NCBI GenBank assembly: GCA_003138365.1
Contig: PLFY01000104.1
Coordinates: forward strand, 1 to 61,220
Reading direction: 5' to 3'
Origin: Acidobacteriaceae bacterium
Lineage (GTDB): Bacteria; Acidobacteriota; Terriglobia; Terriglobales; Acidobacteriaceae
DNA length: 61,220 bases
Of the stretch, positions 1-8,631 are shown piece after piece. Under the pieces are notes generated by a model. It searched no databases and was not told where the DNA came from. It saw nothing but the letters and a program-made list of their open reading frames with translations. A program made the position numbers and the translations under genes. Every line of letters begins with the position of its first letter. The first letter of the stretch is position 1.

Positions 1-275
1 AAAAGGCCGCGATGGGGCAACGTAACCTCAGTGGTCTGAGTGCCCGCCGTGATGCTGCCGCTGGCGGCGATGATGGCCTTGCCTCGGGTGACTTCGAGCG
101 CGCCGGTGACTGTGGCTGCCGCATCGGGGTGGGTGCTATCGAGCGGGATGATGGCGATGGGGCCGGACTCCGCCGCGGGAGGTTGGGATGGTGGAGCGGT
201 CTGGGCGCACAGCAAGGGCGCGAAAAACAGAGCCACCAATAAGGTCCAAATGCGGGTTGCCACGGCGAGGTTCAT
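1..275 (-). CDS. Partial secreted conserved hypothetical protein
   Basis: Only the first 91 codons are inside the window; the gene runs off the left edge. From the ATG at 275 the product begins with a clear signal peptide: a basic MNLAVATRIW start, a hydrophobic run, then LLCAQ as a likely cleavage site. A Pro/Ala-rich linker follows, then a stretch containing ATVTGALEVTRGKAIIAASG. This resembles small secreted proteins common in Acidobacteriota whose function is unknown to me. The next gene is divergent, about 400 bp away. The strand choice rests on the signal peptide and on GC-rich third positions; overlapping plus-strand frames have neither. No function is assigned. Confidence 0.6.
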   Translation of the reverse strand, partial: MNLAVATRIWTLLVALFFAPLLCAQTAPPSQPPAAESGPIAIIPLDSTHPDAAATVTGALEVTRGKAIIAASGSITAGTQTTEVTLPHRGL

Positions 276-688
276 GATGAGAGAGTTCCCCAAAAGCATA
301 TCTGACGGGCTGACAAGAAACAAGATTCCGATTGTGCTGCAAGTTCAACAATCGAAACGGAAAAAGCGTTTTCGGGCAAAAAGCAGCGAGTTAGCCCCCG
401 CTGAAGCGGGGATAGCGAGTTAGCAGGTTAGCGGCGGAATGGCTGGACGCAGTTTCATCCCCCGCGGGTCGGCAACGCCGGTGGACGACTGACACAAAGC
501 CTTCGCCCCTGTCGCCGTGCCTGAGCAAGATTGATATTCATCTTCTTGAATTTTCGGATTTGCAAGATTGTTCCTCGCCCGCGGAATGGGTATGCATGCG
601 GAGATTGTGGCCTGCTCCAGGCGAAGATGAGGCCGGAGGGCGAACGGACACGGGCCTTTTGCAAATCCGGTCTGTTATGCTGCCGCCT
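276..688. other. Intergenic region with a short perfect hairpin
   Basis: This 413-bp gap separates two divergent genes. Positions 396-411 form a perfect hairpin, CCCCGCT then a 2-nt loop then AGCGGGG, with copies of GAGTTAGC on either side (near 387 and 415). That octamer is the unit of the longer tandem array at 53631. No convincing promoter or small gene was seen. Confidence 0.5.
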
Positions 689-1990
689 ATGTCTGTGCTT
701 GATCACTTTCGCCAACTGACCCGCCCCCAACGCCATACGTTTGTGGCCGCATTCCTGGGGTGGACGCTGGATTCGCTCGACTTCTTTATCCTCATCTTCT
801 GTGTTCCGGCCATTGCAGCGGAGTTCCACACCAAGCCGTCGGCGGTGTTGGGCGCGGTGTTCCTGACGCAGGCGTTTCGGCCGGTTGGGGCCCTGCTGTT
901 CGGAATACTTGCCGATCGCTATGGACGGCGGCCGGTGCTGATGTTCAACATACTCAGCTTCTCCGTGATCGAGCTGGCTTGCGCCTTTGCGCCGTCTCTG
1001 ACTGCGCTTCTGGTGCTGCGGGCGCTTTTTGGCCTGGCCATGGGCGGCGAGTGGGGAGTGGGCGCGGCGCTTGCCTTTGAGACATTGCCGAGGGAAGGCC
1101 GCGGGACGTTCTCCGGCATTTTGCAAGAAGGCTACGCGATGGGGTCGATTCTGGCCTCTGCCGCCTTCGCGCTTTTCTTCAGCGGTTTTGTCCTGCCGGG
1201 CCTGCACTTCCATGGCCTTGTCTGGCCGGGGCTGCACGTCCCTGGGATCGGCTGGCGAGGGTTGTTCATCTTGGGTGCGACGCCGGCGTTGATGGTGTTC
1301 TATGTGCAAGCGCGGGTCGAGGAGTCGCCGGTGTGGCTTGCAGGGGCAAAGATGCGGCGGGAGCGGGCGGCTGGAGTGGGCTCGTCTGGCTCGGGTGGGG
1401 AGGCGGGTAGGCTATTGGCTTTTCTGCCCACGTTTCTGTTCCTCGTCCTGCTGATGACGGCCTTCATGAGCTTCTCGCACGGCACCCAGGACGTGTACCC
1501 GACGTTCCTGCTGACCAAGCTCAAGCCGGCCACCGTGGGGCTGATCGGAGTTCTGTACGGCTTCGGCTCCATCGCCGGCGGGTTTGTGTTTGGGACGCTG
1601 TCGGAAAAGTGGGGGCGCAAGCGGGCGATCGTGACTGCGGCGCTGTTGGCGATTCCCGTGATTCCGCTTTACGCGTATGGACATTCGGCCATCACGCTGG
1701 GAATTGGCGCGGTGCTCATGCAGTTTATGGTGCAGGGAGCGTGGGGGGTGGTTCCGGCGTATCTGACTGAGTTATCGCCGGCTCCGGTGCGGGCTACGGC
1801 TCCGGGCCTTGCCTATCAGTTAGGTGGGCTGGTGACCTCGTGGAACGGAAAGGGTCAGGCTTTGGCTGCCGAGCGTTGGGGCAATTATCCGGCCGTGCTG
1901 GCGGTTACCGTGATTGTGGTGGCGCTGGCGCTGTCCGCGTTGGCACTGATGGGGCGCGAGGCCAAGGGACAGGATATGACGGCGGTGTGA
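689..1990 (+). CDS. MFS transporter, SHS (sialate/lactate:H+ symporter) type
   Basis: Predicted inner-membrane permease of the major facilitator superfamily. The start contains RPQRHTFVAAFLGWTLDSLD, typical of the sialic acid/lactate:proton symporter family (NanT/Jen-like), which suggests uptake of a small organic acid. The loop between helices 2 and 3 has the MFS signature GILADRYGRRPVL, and the second half repeats it as GTLSEKWGRKRAI. About 12 membrane segments can be counted. An unusual Gly/Pro/His-rich stretch near residue 170 (LPGLHFHGLVWPGLHVPG) looks like a small internal duplication in a loop. The start at 689 (MSVLDHF) fits family N-termini; an ATG at 677 and an open frame back to 560 are alternatives. 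The substrate is not determined. Confidence 0.85.
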   Translation: MSVLDHFRQLTRPQRHTFVAAFLGWTLDSLDFFILIFCVPAIAAEFHTKPSAVLGAVFLTQAFRPVGALLFGILADRYGRRPVLMFNILSFSVIELACAFAPSLTALLVLRALFGLAMGGEWGVGAALAFETLPREGRGTFSGILQEGYAMGSILASAAFALFFSGFVLPGLHFHGLVWPGLHVPGIGWRGLFILGATPALMVFYVQARVEESPVWLAGAKMRRERAAGVGSSGSGGEAGRLLAFLPTFLFLVLLMTAFMSFSHGTQDVYPTFLLTKLKPATVGLIGVLYGFGSIAGGFVFGTLSEKWGRKRAIVTAALLAIPVIPLYAYGHSAITLGIGAVLMQFMVQGAWGVVPAYLTELSPAPVRATAPGLAYQLGGLVTSWNGKGQALAAERWGNYPAVLAVTVIVVALALSALALMGREAKGQDMTAV

Positions 1991-2043
1991 GGCCTGTCGC
2001 AAAGCGTACGTTTTGGCCTACTATTGAAGCGGAAGGGCGGACG

Positions 2044-2283
2044 ATGGCGAATCTTGATTGGTCACAATGCGACGCTGTCGAAAGCGTTCCCGGCAAAGTG
2101 AGCGGGGCCTGGGTTCTCAAGGGAACGCGGATGCCGGTTCAGACGGTGTTTGCAAATCTTGAGGCTGGAATGTCGGTTCAGGAGATCACGGAGGCTTTCG
2201 ACGGTGTTAAACGCGAAGAAGTGGAGGCCGCGATTGAATTCGTCGTTCGCAGTCTCGATAAAGAACCAACTTACGCTGCATAG
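2044..2283 (+). CDS. DUF433 family protein, putative orphan antitoxin
   Basis: This 79-residue protein matches the DUF433 pattern: a GxWVLKGTRMPVQTVF core followed by an MSVQEITEAFDG helix-turn-helix-like segment and an acidic tail. DUF433 proteins are usually described as antitoxin-like and are often next to a PIN-like DUF5615 gene. No such partner lies here; the next gene, 80 bp downstream, is a glycosyltransferase, so this copy appears to be an orphan. The start at 2044 is preceded by a purine-rich GAAGGGCGGAC. The frame stays open well upstream, inside the transporter gene, but those residues do not look like the family. Confidence 0.75.
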   Translation: MANLDWSQCDAVESVPGKVSGAWVLKGTRMPVQTVFANLEAGMSVQEITEAFDGVKREEVEAAIEFVVRSLDKEPTYAA

Positions 2284-2363
2284 ATAGAAATCGCTGCGAC
2301 TTACCCGTCCTACAACCTTGGCAACATATCTATTCTCTTCAGACCATCCTAGAATTGAATCGC

Positions 2364-3377
2364 ATGATCCCCGAGTCCAACCAAACCGTCGCAATTATCG
2401 CTATCGGGCGCAACGAGGGGGATCGTTTGAAGAGCTGTTTGCGCGCGGCGATGGCTGGCGCGCGGACGGTGGTCTACGTCGATTCCGGTTCCGAGGACGG
2501 AAGTGCTGAATATGCCGCGTCGGTGGGCTGCATCGTGGTCCAACTCGATCCGGCGCAGCCGTTCAGCGCGGCGCGGGCGCGCAATGAAGGCTTTGCCTGC
2601 GTGATGGAACACGAGCCCGATGTGGACCTGGTTCAGTTTGTCGATGGCGACTGCGACCTGGTTGACGGTTGGCTCGAGCGCGGCGTCGCGGCCCTCAATG
2701 AGCGGCCGGATGTGGCCATTGCCTGCGGACATGTGCGCGAGATCCATCCCGAAGCAACCGTCTATAACAAGTTGTGCGACCTGGAGTGGCAGCAGATGCC
2801 GGGGGAGATTGGCGCTTGCGGCGGCATCTTCATGGTGCGCGCCGAGGCTTTCCGCGCAGCAGGCGGCTTCCGAGCCGATGTAATTGCCGGCGAGGAACCC
2901 GAGTTCTGCGTGCGGGCGCGGCGTGCGGGCTGGAAGATTCTGCAGGTGGATGCGGCGATGGCTCGCCACGATGCGGCGATGACGCGCTTCAGCCAGTGGG
3001 GTCGCAGAGCCTTGCGGTCAGGTCATGCATATGCTCAAGTCGCGGCTTTGCACGGCAAGAGCGACGAGCGGTACTATGTGCGCGATTGCCGCCGGATCTG
3101 GATATGGGGTCTGGTGCTGCCGGCGGGGGCGCTGTGTCTTGCCCCGTTTACCTATGGACTGTCGCTGGCGGCGATGTTGATTCTGTATGCGCTGCAATTT
3201 GTCCGGATTTATTTCGGCGGTAAAAAGCGCGGCTGGACCAGCGGCGACGCAATGACGTACGCCTTTTTCACCGTGCTTGGCAGGTTTCCGGCACTCGCAG
3301 GGCTGCTTACCTACCGCTGGCGAAAGCTTCGCGGCCATACGCTGACGATCATTGAGCATAAGCGGAGTTCTAATTGA
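2364..3377 (+). CDS. Family 2 glycosyltransferase with C-terminal membrane segments
   Basis: Predicted GT-A fold glycosyltransferase acting on the cytoplasmic face of the membrane, probably adding a sugar to a lipid-linked glycan. It shows VDSGSEDGSAEYA (nucleotide-sugar loop), FVDGDCDL (DxD-like metal site) and GACGGIFMVRAEAFRAAGGF before the acceptor region. The last third holds two or three hydrophobic segments (WIWGLVLPAGALCLAPF and a following helix), so the protein is probably membrane-anchored. The start was set at the ATG at 2364; a TTG at 2355 is in frame, and neither has a strong ribosome site. It is the first glycosyltransferase of the polysaccharide region, in the same direction as the main operon but separated from it by a reversed gene. 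Confidence 0.8.
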   Translation: MIPESNQTVAIIAIGRNEGDRLKSCLRAAMAGARTVVYVDSGSEDGSAEYAASVGCIVVQLDPAQPFSAARARNEGFACVMEHEPDVDLVQFVDGDCDLVDGWLERGVAALNERPDVAIACGHVREIHPEATVYNKLCDLEWQQMPGEIGACGGIFMVRAEAFRAAGGFRADVIAGEEPEFCVRARRAGWKILQVDAAMARHDAAMTRFSQWGRRALRSGHAYAQVAALHGKSDERYYVRDCRRIWIWGLVLPAGALCLAPFTYGLSLAAMLILYALQFVRIYFGGKKRGWTSGDAMTYAFFTVLGRFPALAGLLTYRWRKLRGHTLTIIEHKRSSN

Positions 3378-3442
3378 AGAGCGATTGACGGAGGTTATCG
3401 AGCCGGGCTGACATTACCAGGCGAAGTTAGAGATCCGCAAAT

Positions 3443-4573
3443 TCACCAGGGGCTGGGCGGGCTAACCCGCCCGCCTTGGGTTTCCTGCCAGGCTTGAAGC
3501 ATCATGCGCTGCAGCAGGGCGGCTTCTTCGCCGCGTTCTCGTCGAGCCGGGTTGGAGTTGCGAAAATTGCGGATCCGGCGCAGCGCGTAGAGGAACAGCT
3601 CCAGACCCATGGCCAGGCGTGCTTGCCAACCATGGTGCTTGCGGTAATAGAGCAAGTTGGAACGCATGCGCCAGAGCACGACTTCGCGGGCGTGTTCAGA
3701 CAGTTTCACCGAGGGCAAGTGGCGGCTGGATTCGCCGCCGAGGTGAGTGACGACAATGTCCGGCCAATAGAGGACGCGAAATCCGGCGGCCTTGACGCGG
3801 CGGCACAGATCGACCTCTTCGTAATAGAGGAAGAAGGCGGGATCGAAGAGGCCGGTTTTGATGAGGGCTTCGCGGCGCAAGATTAGAAACGCCCCTGGGA
3901 TCCAATCCACCTCCGCCGGTTGATTGGGATCAGCCCAGCTTCTTTCCGGAGCGCCCAAGACTCGCGAGCGCGGAAAGCGGTTGGCGAGTCCTGTAAGGAC
4001 CAGGGCATCGAGCCAGATGGAGTGGAAACTCCGGGCCGAGGGCTGGGCTGTTCCTTCGCGGCTGACCAGTCGCCCGCCTCCGATGGCGGCAGCAGGATTG
4101 TCGTTCATGTGCTCAAGGGCCAGGTGCAGGGCTCCGGGATGGAAGAAAGCGTCGGAGTTGAGCAGGACGACATACTGTCCCTGAGCCGCCTCCAAAGCAA
4201 GATTATTGGCTACGCCAAAGCCAAGATTCACCTCGCTGCGGATCAGTCGGACAGGGGTGGCCGAGCCGGAGAACTCGCGGGCAACCATATCCGCGGAGCC
4301 GTCGGCGGAGGCGTTGTCCACCACTAGAATCTCAGCGGACCCGCCGTGGGGCAGCCGGTCGCATTCGGCAAGGATGGATTGCAGGCACTCCCGCAACAGC
4401 TCGCGGGTGTTGAAGGAGACGATGATGACGGAAACGTCGTAGGGGTATGAGGGCGAGATATGCACGGTCTCATGCTCTCCAGGACCCGGTGGTCTTGAGT
4501 TGGCTGCCGATCGAGGGCCGATTGACCTGCCAGCGCGCGCAAGTCCTTCTATCTCGTCCCAAAGACCACTCAT
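3443..4573 (-). CDS. Family 2 glycosyltransferase, rhamnosyltransferase-like
   Basis: This 376-residue GT2 enzyme has DVSVIIVSFNTRELLRECL at the start of the catalytic domain, VVDNASADGSADMV, LLNSDAFFHPGAL (metal site) and FFLYYEEVDLCRRVKAAGF, the combination seen in WbbL-like rhamnosyltransferases. About 45 residues before the domain are unlike the family and may mean the true start lies further in. It is the only gene of the polysaccharide region on the minus strand, flanked by a GT2 and a GT25 on the plus strand, so it must have its own promoter. The sugar specificity is inferred from motif resemblance only. Confidence 0.8.
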   Translation of the reverse strand: MSGLWDEIEGLARAGRSIGPRSAANSRPPGPGEHETVHISPSYPYDVSVIIVSFNTRELLRECLQSILAECDRLPHGGSAEILVVDNASADGSADMVAREFSGSATPVRLIRSEVNLGFGVANNLALEAAQGQYVVLLNSDAFFHPGALHLALEHMNDNPAAAIGGGRLVSREGTAQPSARSFHSIWLDALVLTGLANRFPRSRVLGAPERSWADPNQPAEVDWIPGAFLILRREALIKTGLFDPAFFLYYEEVDLCRRVKAAGFRVLYWPDIVVTHLGGESSRHLPSVKLSEHAREVVLWRMRSNLLYYRKHHGWQARLAMGLELFLYALRRIRNFRNSNPARRERGEEAALLQRMMLQAWQETQGGRVSPPSPW

Positions 4574-4928
4574 CTCGCTCGGCGCGAGCGGATGGAATGG
4601 AGAGGAGATGCAAGGCCATTTCTGCCCAGGCAGGCCGATTCATTTTAGGTGTGCTTACGCACGGGACTGTTTGCATTCGCTCTCAGTGTGAGGCCGATAT
4701 CCCCTGAGAGTCAAACCAGAAGGGGATGCAGGCCAAGGGGATGTAGGCCAGGGGGATGTAGGATGGATGCGTGGTTGAAGGTCTGTCTTCCAGAGGTGAG
4801 GCCTTTCTGTTGCCGGTCAGGCACACGCCACGCTTGAGATGGTTCAGCGGTTTGTGAACCTCAAGGATTGGCGAGGCGTTCGTGGGCTCGAGGCAAACTG
4901 TAGATTCCCATCTGGGAGAAGGAGATCC
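4574..4928. repeat. Intergenic region with a short G-rich tandem repeat
   Basis: This 355-bp gap lies between divergent glycosyltransferase genes. Near 4721-4765 there are about three imperfect tandem copies of a 15-16 bp unit, GGGGATGTAGGCCAG or close variants. The rest of the gap shows no persuasive gene. An open frame extends upstream of the next gene into this area, but the family-like sequence and the good ribosome site start only at 4929. Confidence 0.5.
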
Positions 4929-5651
4929 ATGGCGGCAGTGAAGCGTGCTCTAACCGAGAGGTTTGACCGGACCTACATTATCAATCTTCCGCAACGGGCA
5001 GACAGGCTGCACCACATTCTTGCGGAGTTCGCGAGGGCTGGAATCTCCCTTGAGGCGGGTCGAGTGGAGGTGTTTCCAGCCATCAAGCCGGATGCGGCGC
5101 AGGGCTTTCCCAGCATCGGCGCGCGCGGCTGCTTTCTGAGCCACCGTGGCGTTCTTCTCGGCGCGATGCAGGACAAGCTGCAGCGTGTGCTGATCGTTGA
5201 AGACGATCTGGCATTCAGCGATTATCTGATGAACGGGGGGGATGAAATGCTGGACGGGTTGGATGCGATGGAATGGGGATTAGCGTATCTGGGGCACAAT
5301 ATGAAAATGCCGCAAACCACGCCACCACAGTTTCTGGCTACCGGGGATTTTACGGTTGGTTCTCACTTTTATGCAGTTCAGGGCGAGGCGATTCCGCTGC
5401 TGGTTACTTACCTGGATGCTGTATTAGCCCGCGAACCAGGCGATCCTTCAGGAGGCCCGATGCACTATGATGGAGCCCTGACAATGTTTCGTCAGGCGCA
5501 TCCCTCCGTATGTACCGTGGCGGCTTCTGAGCCGCTGGGTTATCAGTGTTCGTCGCCCAGCGACATCACGCCACGGTCGTGGGACAAGTTGCCGATTCTG
5601 CGCGAACTCTCACAGTTATTGCGCCGCGTCCGGACAATTGTCACGCAGTAA
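4929..5651 (+). CDS. Family 25 glycosyltransferase (LPS/glycan biosynthesis type)
   Basis: Predicted cytoplasmic glycosyltransferase of family GT25, the family of LpsA/Lex-type galactosyl- and glucosyltransferases. Near the N-terminus is TYIINLPQRADRLHHILAEF; GCFLSHRGVLLGAM follows, then VLIVEDDLAF, the acidic motif of the family. The rest is less conserved, as is usual. The ATG at 4929 was chosen because a strong GGGAGAAGGAG ribosome site stands just before it and because GT25 proteins begin close to the INL motif. At 240 residues it is a normal length. Its place among other glycosyltransferases implies a role in assembling the same polysaccharide. Confidence 0.8.
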   Translation: MAAVKRALTERFDRTYIINLPQRADRLHHILAEFARAGISLEAGRVEVFPAIKPDAAQGFPSIGARGCFLSHRGVLLGAMQDKLQRVLIVEDDLAFSDYLMNGGDEMLDGLDAMEWGLAYLGHNMKMPQTTPPQFLATGDFTVGSHFYAVQGEAIPLLVTYLDAVLAREPGDPSGGPMHYDGALTMFRQAHPSVCTVAASEPLGYQCSSPSDITPRSWDKLPILRELSQLLRRVRTIVTQ

Positions 5652-5848
5652 TCGGCGGCGCCTTCCCCTGGAGAAGTTTTGGGAGAAGTTTCTCCCGTGG
5701 TCCAGTCCGCCGCAAGGGTCTCGCAATGTACAGCGCACTAACCGGGGGCAACTGAGGAGCGGTCATTCTTTTGGGGACGGTCAATGTTTTCGGTTGCACC
5801 TCGTTCCTGGTCTGGAGCGGGGTTCCGCGCAGGAAGGATGCTGTGGAA

Positions 5849-8179
5849 ATGGGAATGAAGTTGCGCAACCTGAAGATGGCTTTTGCCGCGGTCGCCGGGA
5901 TTGTTGTGTTGGCCGGAGCCACATATCCGGTTCAGGGCGCAGCCGGACCGGGAAACGGAGTGACCCATCTGCGGGTGACCAGCCAGGTGATTCTTCCCGG
6001 AGTTACAAGGCTCGGCATCAACCTGGGTGGGCAGAACTACTACGACTCCGGGCAGATCATGAAGAACCTGCTGTTCCGCAATCCTGGATTCGAGGGGATG
6101 AGCTACCGCAGTATTCTGCACTGCCAGTCCGGTGGACCGGCCCGGTGCATCGATGTAGGTCAAGGGTTCGTGTGGCCGGCAGGCTTCTGGGATGGGGCCA
6201 GCTTTGAGGTGCTGGATGGCACCGCGGCGGGGCGGAAAGGCAGGGTGCTGACCAGCGGCCCCAGCGGCGGGGGCTATGGGCTCGGCCTCGATTCCGGCAA
6301 GATAGCCGTCGGGGCCGGAGACTGGCTGGCTGTCAAGAAGGATTTTCCAGGGGATCCAGCGGCGGGATGGTGGCCCACACTCACTGGCGGCGCGCGATTG
6401 GAGGCCGAACGCAAGGACCTTTCTCCTGCAACTTCGGGCCGCCAGGCGCTGCGCATTGAGGCCTCAGGCCCAGGCCAGTCGGCACAGATCAAGAGCTACT
6501 TCGATACGCTCGATGGATTCACCTTTGTCCGGCTGCGCGGGCGGTACCGCCTGAGCTTCCGCGCAAAGGCGCTGAGCGGTTCCATGATGGTGCACCTGCA
6601 CATGGTGCGAATCATTCCGTCTGCGACTTCCAATCTGGAGCAGGATGTGCGCATCGGGCCTGGTTGGGCAGACTACTCACAGGAGTTTACCGCCAACGAG
6701 GGGGACGGGCCGGCGGGACCCGTCGAAGTCAGCTTTACGGTGACAGGCGGCGAAATGCTGCTGGATGATGTGGACCTGGAGCAGACCAGCGGCGACGCAG
6801 CCAACCGAACGGGGTTCCGGGACGAGGTGGTGGAAACGTTGCGGGAATTGCGGCCCGGAGTCCTGCGCCTGATGTCCGGCGAGGAATTGGGCAGCACCGT
6901 GGACAATTTACTGGCGACCCCTATGGCTCGGCAGCGATCCGGTTACTCATCGTGGTTTACTACCGAGGAGGACATTCCGGTGGGGATTCCGGAGTTTCTC
7001 GAACTGTGCCAGGAGGTGGGTGCCGAACCGTGGATCGTGGCGCCTACCGCGATGAGCCAGGACGAGGCTCGAAAGCTTGCCGAGTATCTGGCCGGAGGTC
7101 AAAATACGGCGGGGGGTGCTCTGCGGATTGCCGGCGGGAGGAGGGAGCCATGGACGCGGACCTTCCGCACGATCCACATTGAACTGGGCAACGAAACCTG
7201 GAATGGAGGCTTCAAGGGTGAAAGCATGGAGGACGGGGCAGCGTACGGCCGGCGAGCCAATCAAGTGTTCGCGGCTTTGCGCGCGGCGGCCGGGGCGGAT
7301 GCCGGCCGTTTCGATCTGGCCGTGGGCACTCAGGCGGTGAACCCCGGGCGGAACACGGATCTGCTTGCAGCGGCTTCGCAAGCCAACACGCTGACGATCG
7401 CCCCTTATCTGATGCACAGCGTAACCAAGTGGTCCAACGACGACGAGCTCTACGGCCCCCTCTTGGCGCAGCCGGAGCAAATGTCGCGGGAGGGCATCGT
7501 GCAGGCTACGCAGTCCTCAGCGGGCGGGCGGCAACTGGCGGTATACGAAGTCAATCTGCACACAACAGAAGGCACGGCGCCTCAGGCAGTGTTGGACCGG
7601 TTTACCCCGTCGGCTGCCGCCGGGCTGGCGGTTACGGGGCACATGCTGCGCATGATGCGGGACCACGGAGTCCGCGATCAGATGATCTTTGCCCTGCCTC
7701 AGTTCCATTTCAGGCGGGGCGACGGCACGTTTGTGAGGCTGTGGGGAAGTGTGGTGGAGATGGGCGCCAATGGCCGGATGCGCCCGCAGTTTCTGGCCGA
7801 GGCGCTGGCGAACCGGGTCATTGGCGGAGATCTGGTGCGCGTGGAAGTTACCGGCGAAAACCCCACACATGACCAGGCGGAGGGCAATGATGGAGTGCAA
7901 CTGAAAGGAGTTCACGAGATCGATGCTTATGGTTTTCAGGAAGGCAAAGTTCACGGGTTGATTGTCTTCAACTATGGACTGCACGAAGCCAGGCGCGTCA
8001 GCTTGGAAGCCCCTGGCCTTGCTACCAATTCGCGTGTTAACCTATGGAGGCTCACCAGTTCCGGACCGGGCGCCACAAACGAAGAGACTCCGCAGGTAAA
8101 GGTGAAAGAGGAGCGCTTCGGCGGTGGTGAGCTGACACTGGGTCCCTGCTCGATGGCGGTGTTGCAGTGGCAAGAATAG
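5849..8179 (+). CDS. Secreted glycoside hydrolase-like protein with carbohydrate-binding module
   Basis: This 776-residue protein starts with a signal peptide (MKLRNLKMAFAAVAGIVVLAG). A beta-rich segment around residues 180-320, ending in LLDDVDLEQTS, looks like a CBM4/9-type jelly roll. The region after about residue 330 resembles a clan A (beta/alpha)8 barrel of the GH51/GH79/arabinofuranosidase kind: IELGNETWN supplies a candidate acid/base Glu near residue 449 and LAVYEVNLH a candidate nucleophile near 567. The C-terminus looks like a beta-sandwich. The start at 5849 follows AGGAAGG; an ATG at 5855 is equally possible. Its position upstream of wecG/wzy/wzx/OPX genes suggests it trims or processes the exported polysaccharide. 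Family and catalytic residues are inferences. Confidence 0.65.
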   Translation: MGMKLRNLKMAFAAVAGIVVLAGATYPVQGAAGPGNGVTHLRVTSQVILPGVTRLGINLGGQNYYDSGQIMKNLLFRNPGFEGMSYRSILHCQSGGPARCIDVGQGFVWPAGFWDGASFEVLDGTAAGRKGRVLTSGPSGGGYGLGLDSGKIAVGAGDWLAVKKDFPGDPAAGWWPTLTGGARLEAERKDLSPATSGRQALRIEASGPGQSAQIKSYFDTLDGFTFVRLRGRYRLSFRAKALSGSMMVHLHMVRIIPSATSNLEQDVRIGPGWADYSQEFTANEGDGPAGPVEVSFTVTGGEMLLDDVDLEQTSGDAANRTGFRDEVVETLRELRPGVLRLMSGEELGSTVDNLLATPMARQRSGYSSWFTTEEDIPVGIPEFLELCQEVGAEPWIVAPTAMSQDEARKLAEYLAGGQNTAGGALRIAGGRREPWTRTFRTIHIELGNETWNGGFKGESMEDGAAYGRRANQVFAALRAAAGADAGRFDLAVGTQAVNPGRNTDLLAAASQANTLTIAPYLMHSVTKWSNDDELYGPLLAQPEQMSREGIVQATQSSAGGRQLAVYEVNLHTTEGTAPQAVLDRFTPSAAAGLAVTGHMLRMMRDHGVRDQMIFALPQFHFRRGDGTFVRLWGSVVEMGANGRMRPQFLAEALANRVIGGDLVRVEVTGENPTHDQAEGNDGVQLKGVHEIDAYGFQEGKVHGLIVFNYGLHEARRVSLEAPGLATNSRVNLWRLTSSGPGATNEETPQVKVKEERFGGGELTLGPCSMAVLQWQE

Positions 8180-8631
8180 GTATAGGGCGCAGAGATGGAT
8201 TCAGCACAGAATCCTAGGGCGCGATCACCCAAACGTGGGCCTGATCTTATGCTCCCCAACCCCCAGGTAACTAAATATGGTTACCATATTGCTGTTTTTG
8301 CATGTATCTAATGGCGCAGTAGTTAAGCTTCCCATCTCCACCTTTTCGCCATTGTTCTGAGTCTAATCAGGGCGTAGCTTCTAACCATCAGTCCACCCGG
8401 ACCGATGATGGGTCATATGTAGCCTGTACGGCGCAAGGGTCTTGGTTGCAAGCAAAACCAGGCAGGGCTCAGCCATAAGAGTCATGGCGGACCTCTGGAG
8501 CCGGCGGAAAAGAAAGCAGGCGCGGACCGGGCACTACAAATTGATTGGGGCGGCCATGGATTGAGACCGCAACCGCAGCTTACGGCATGCTGTACGGGAT
8601 TGCTTGCTTGGGCGGGGAATGGAAGCTTGAG
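8180..8631. promoter_or_regulatory. Leader region of the main polysaccharide operon with a perfect palindrome
   Basis: This 452-bp gap precedes the wecG-like gene. At 8274-8290 is AATATGGTTACCATATT, two 7-bp arms around a 3-bp centre, in a locally AT-rich patch followed by GCTGTTTTTG. It could be an operator, or less likely the stem of a terminator for the upstream hydrolase gene. No unambiguous promoter hexamers were found. The frame of the next gene is open from 8545, but family-like sequence begins at 8632. Confidence 0.45.

Noticed and set aside
455..1309. Minus-strand frame of 284 codons opposite the MFS gene
   Set aside because: Very rich in Arg, Gln and His, with no motif; it mirrors the codon bias of the transporter on the other strand.
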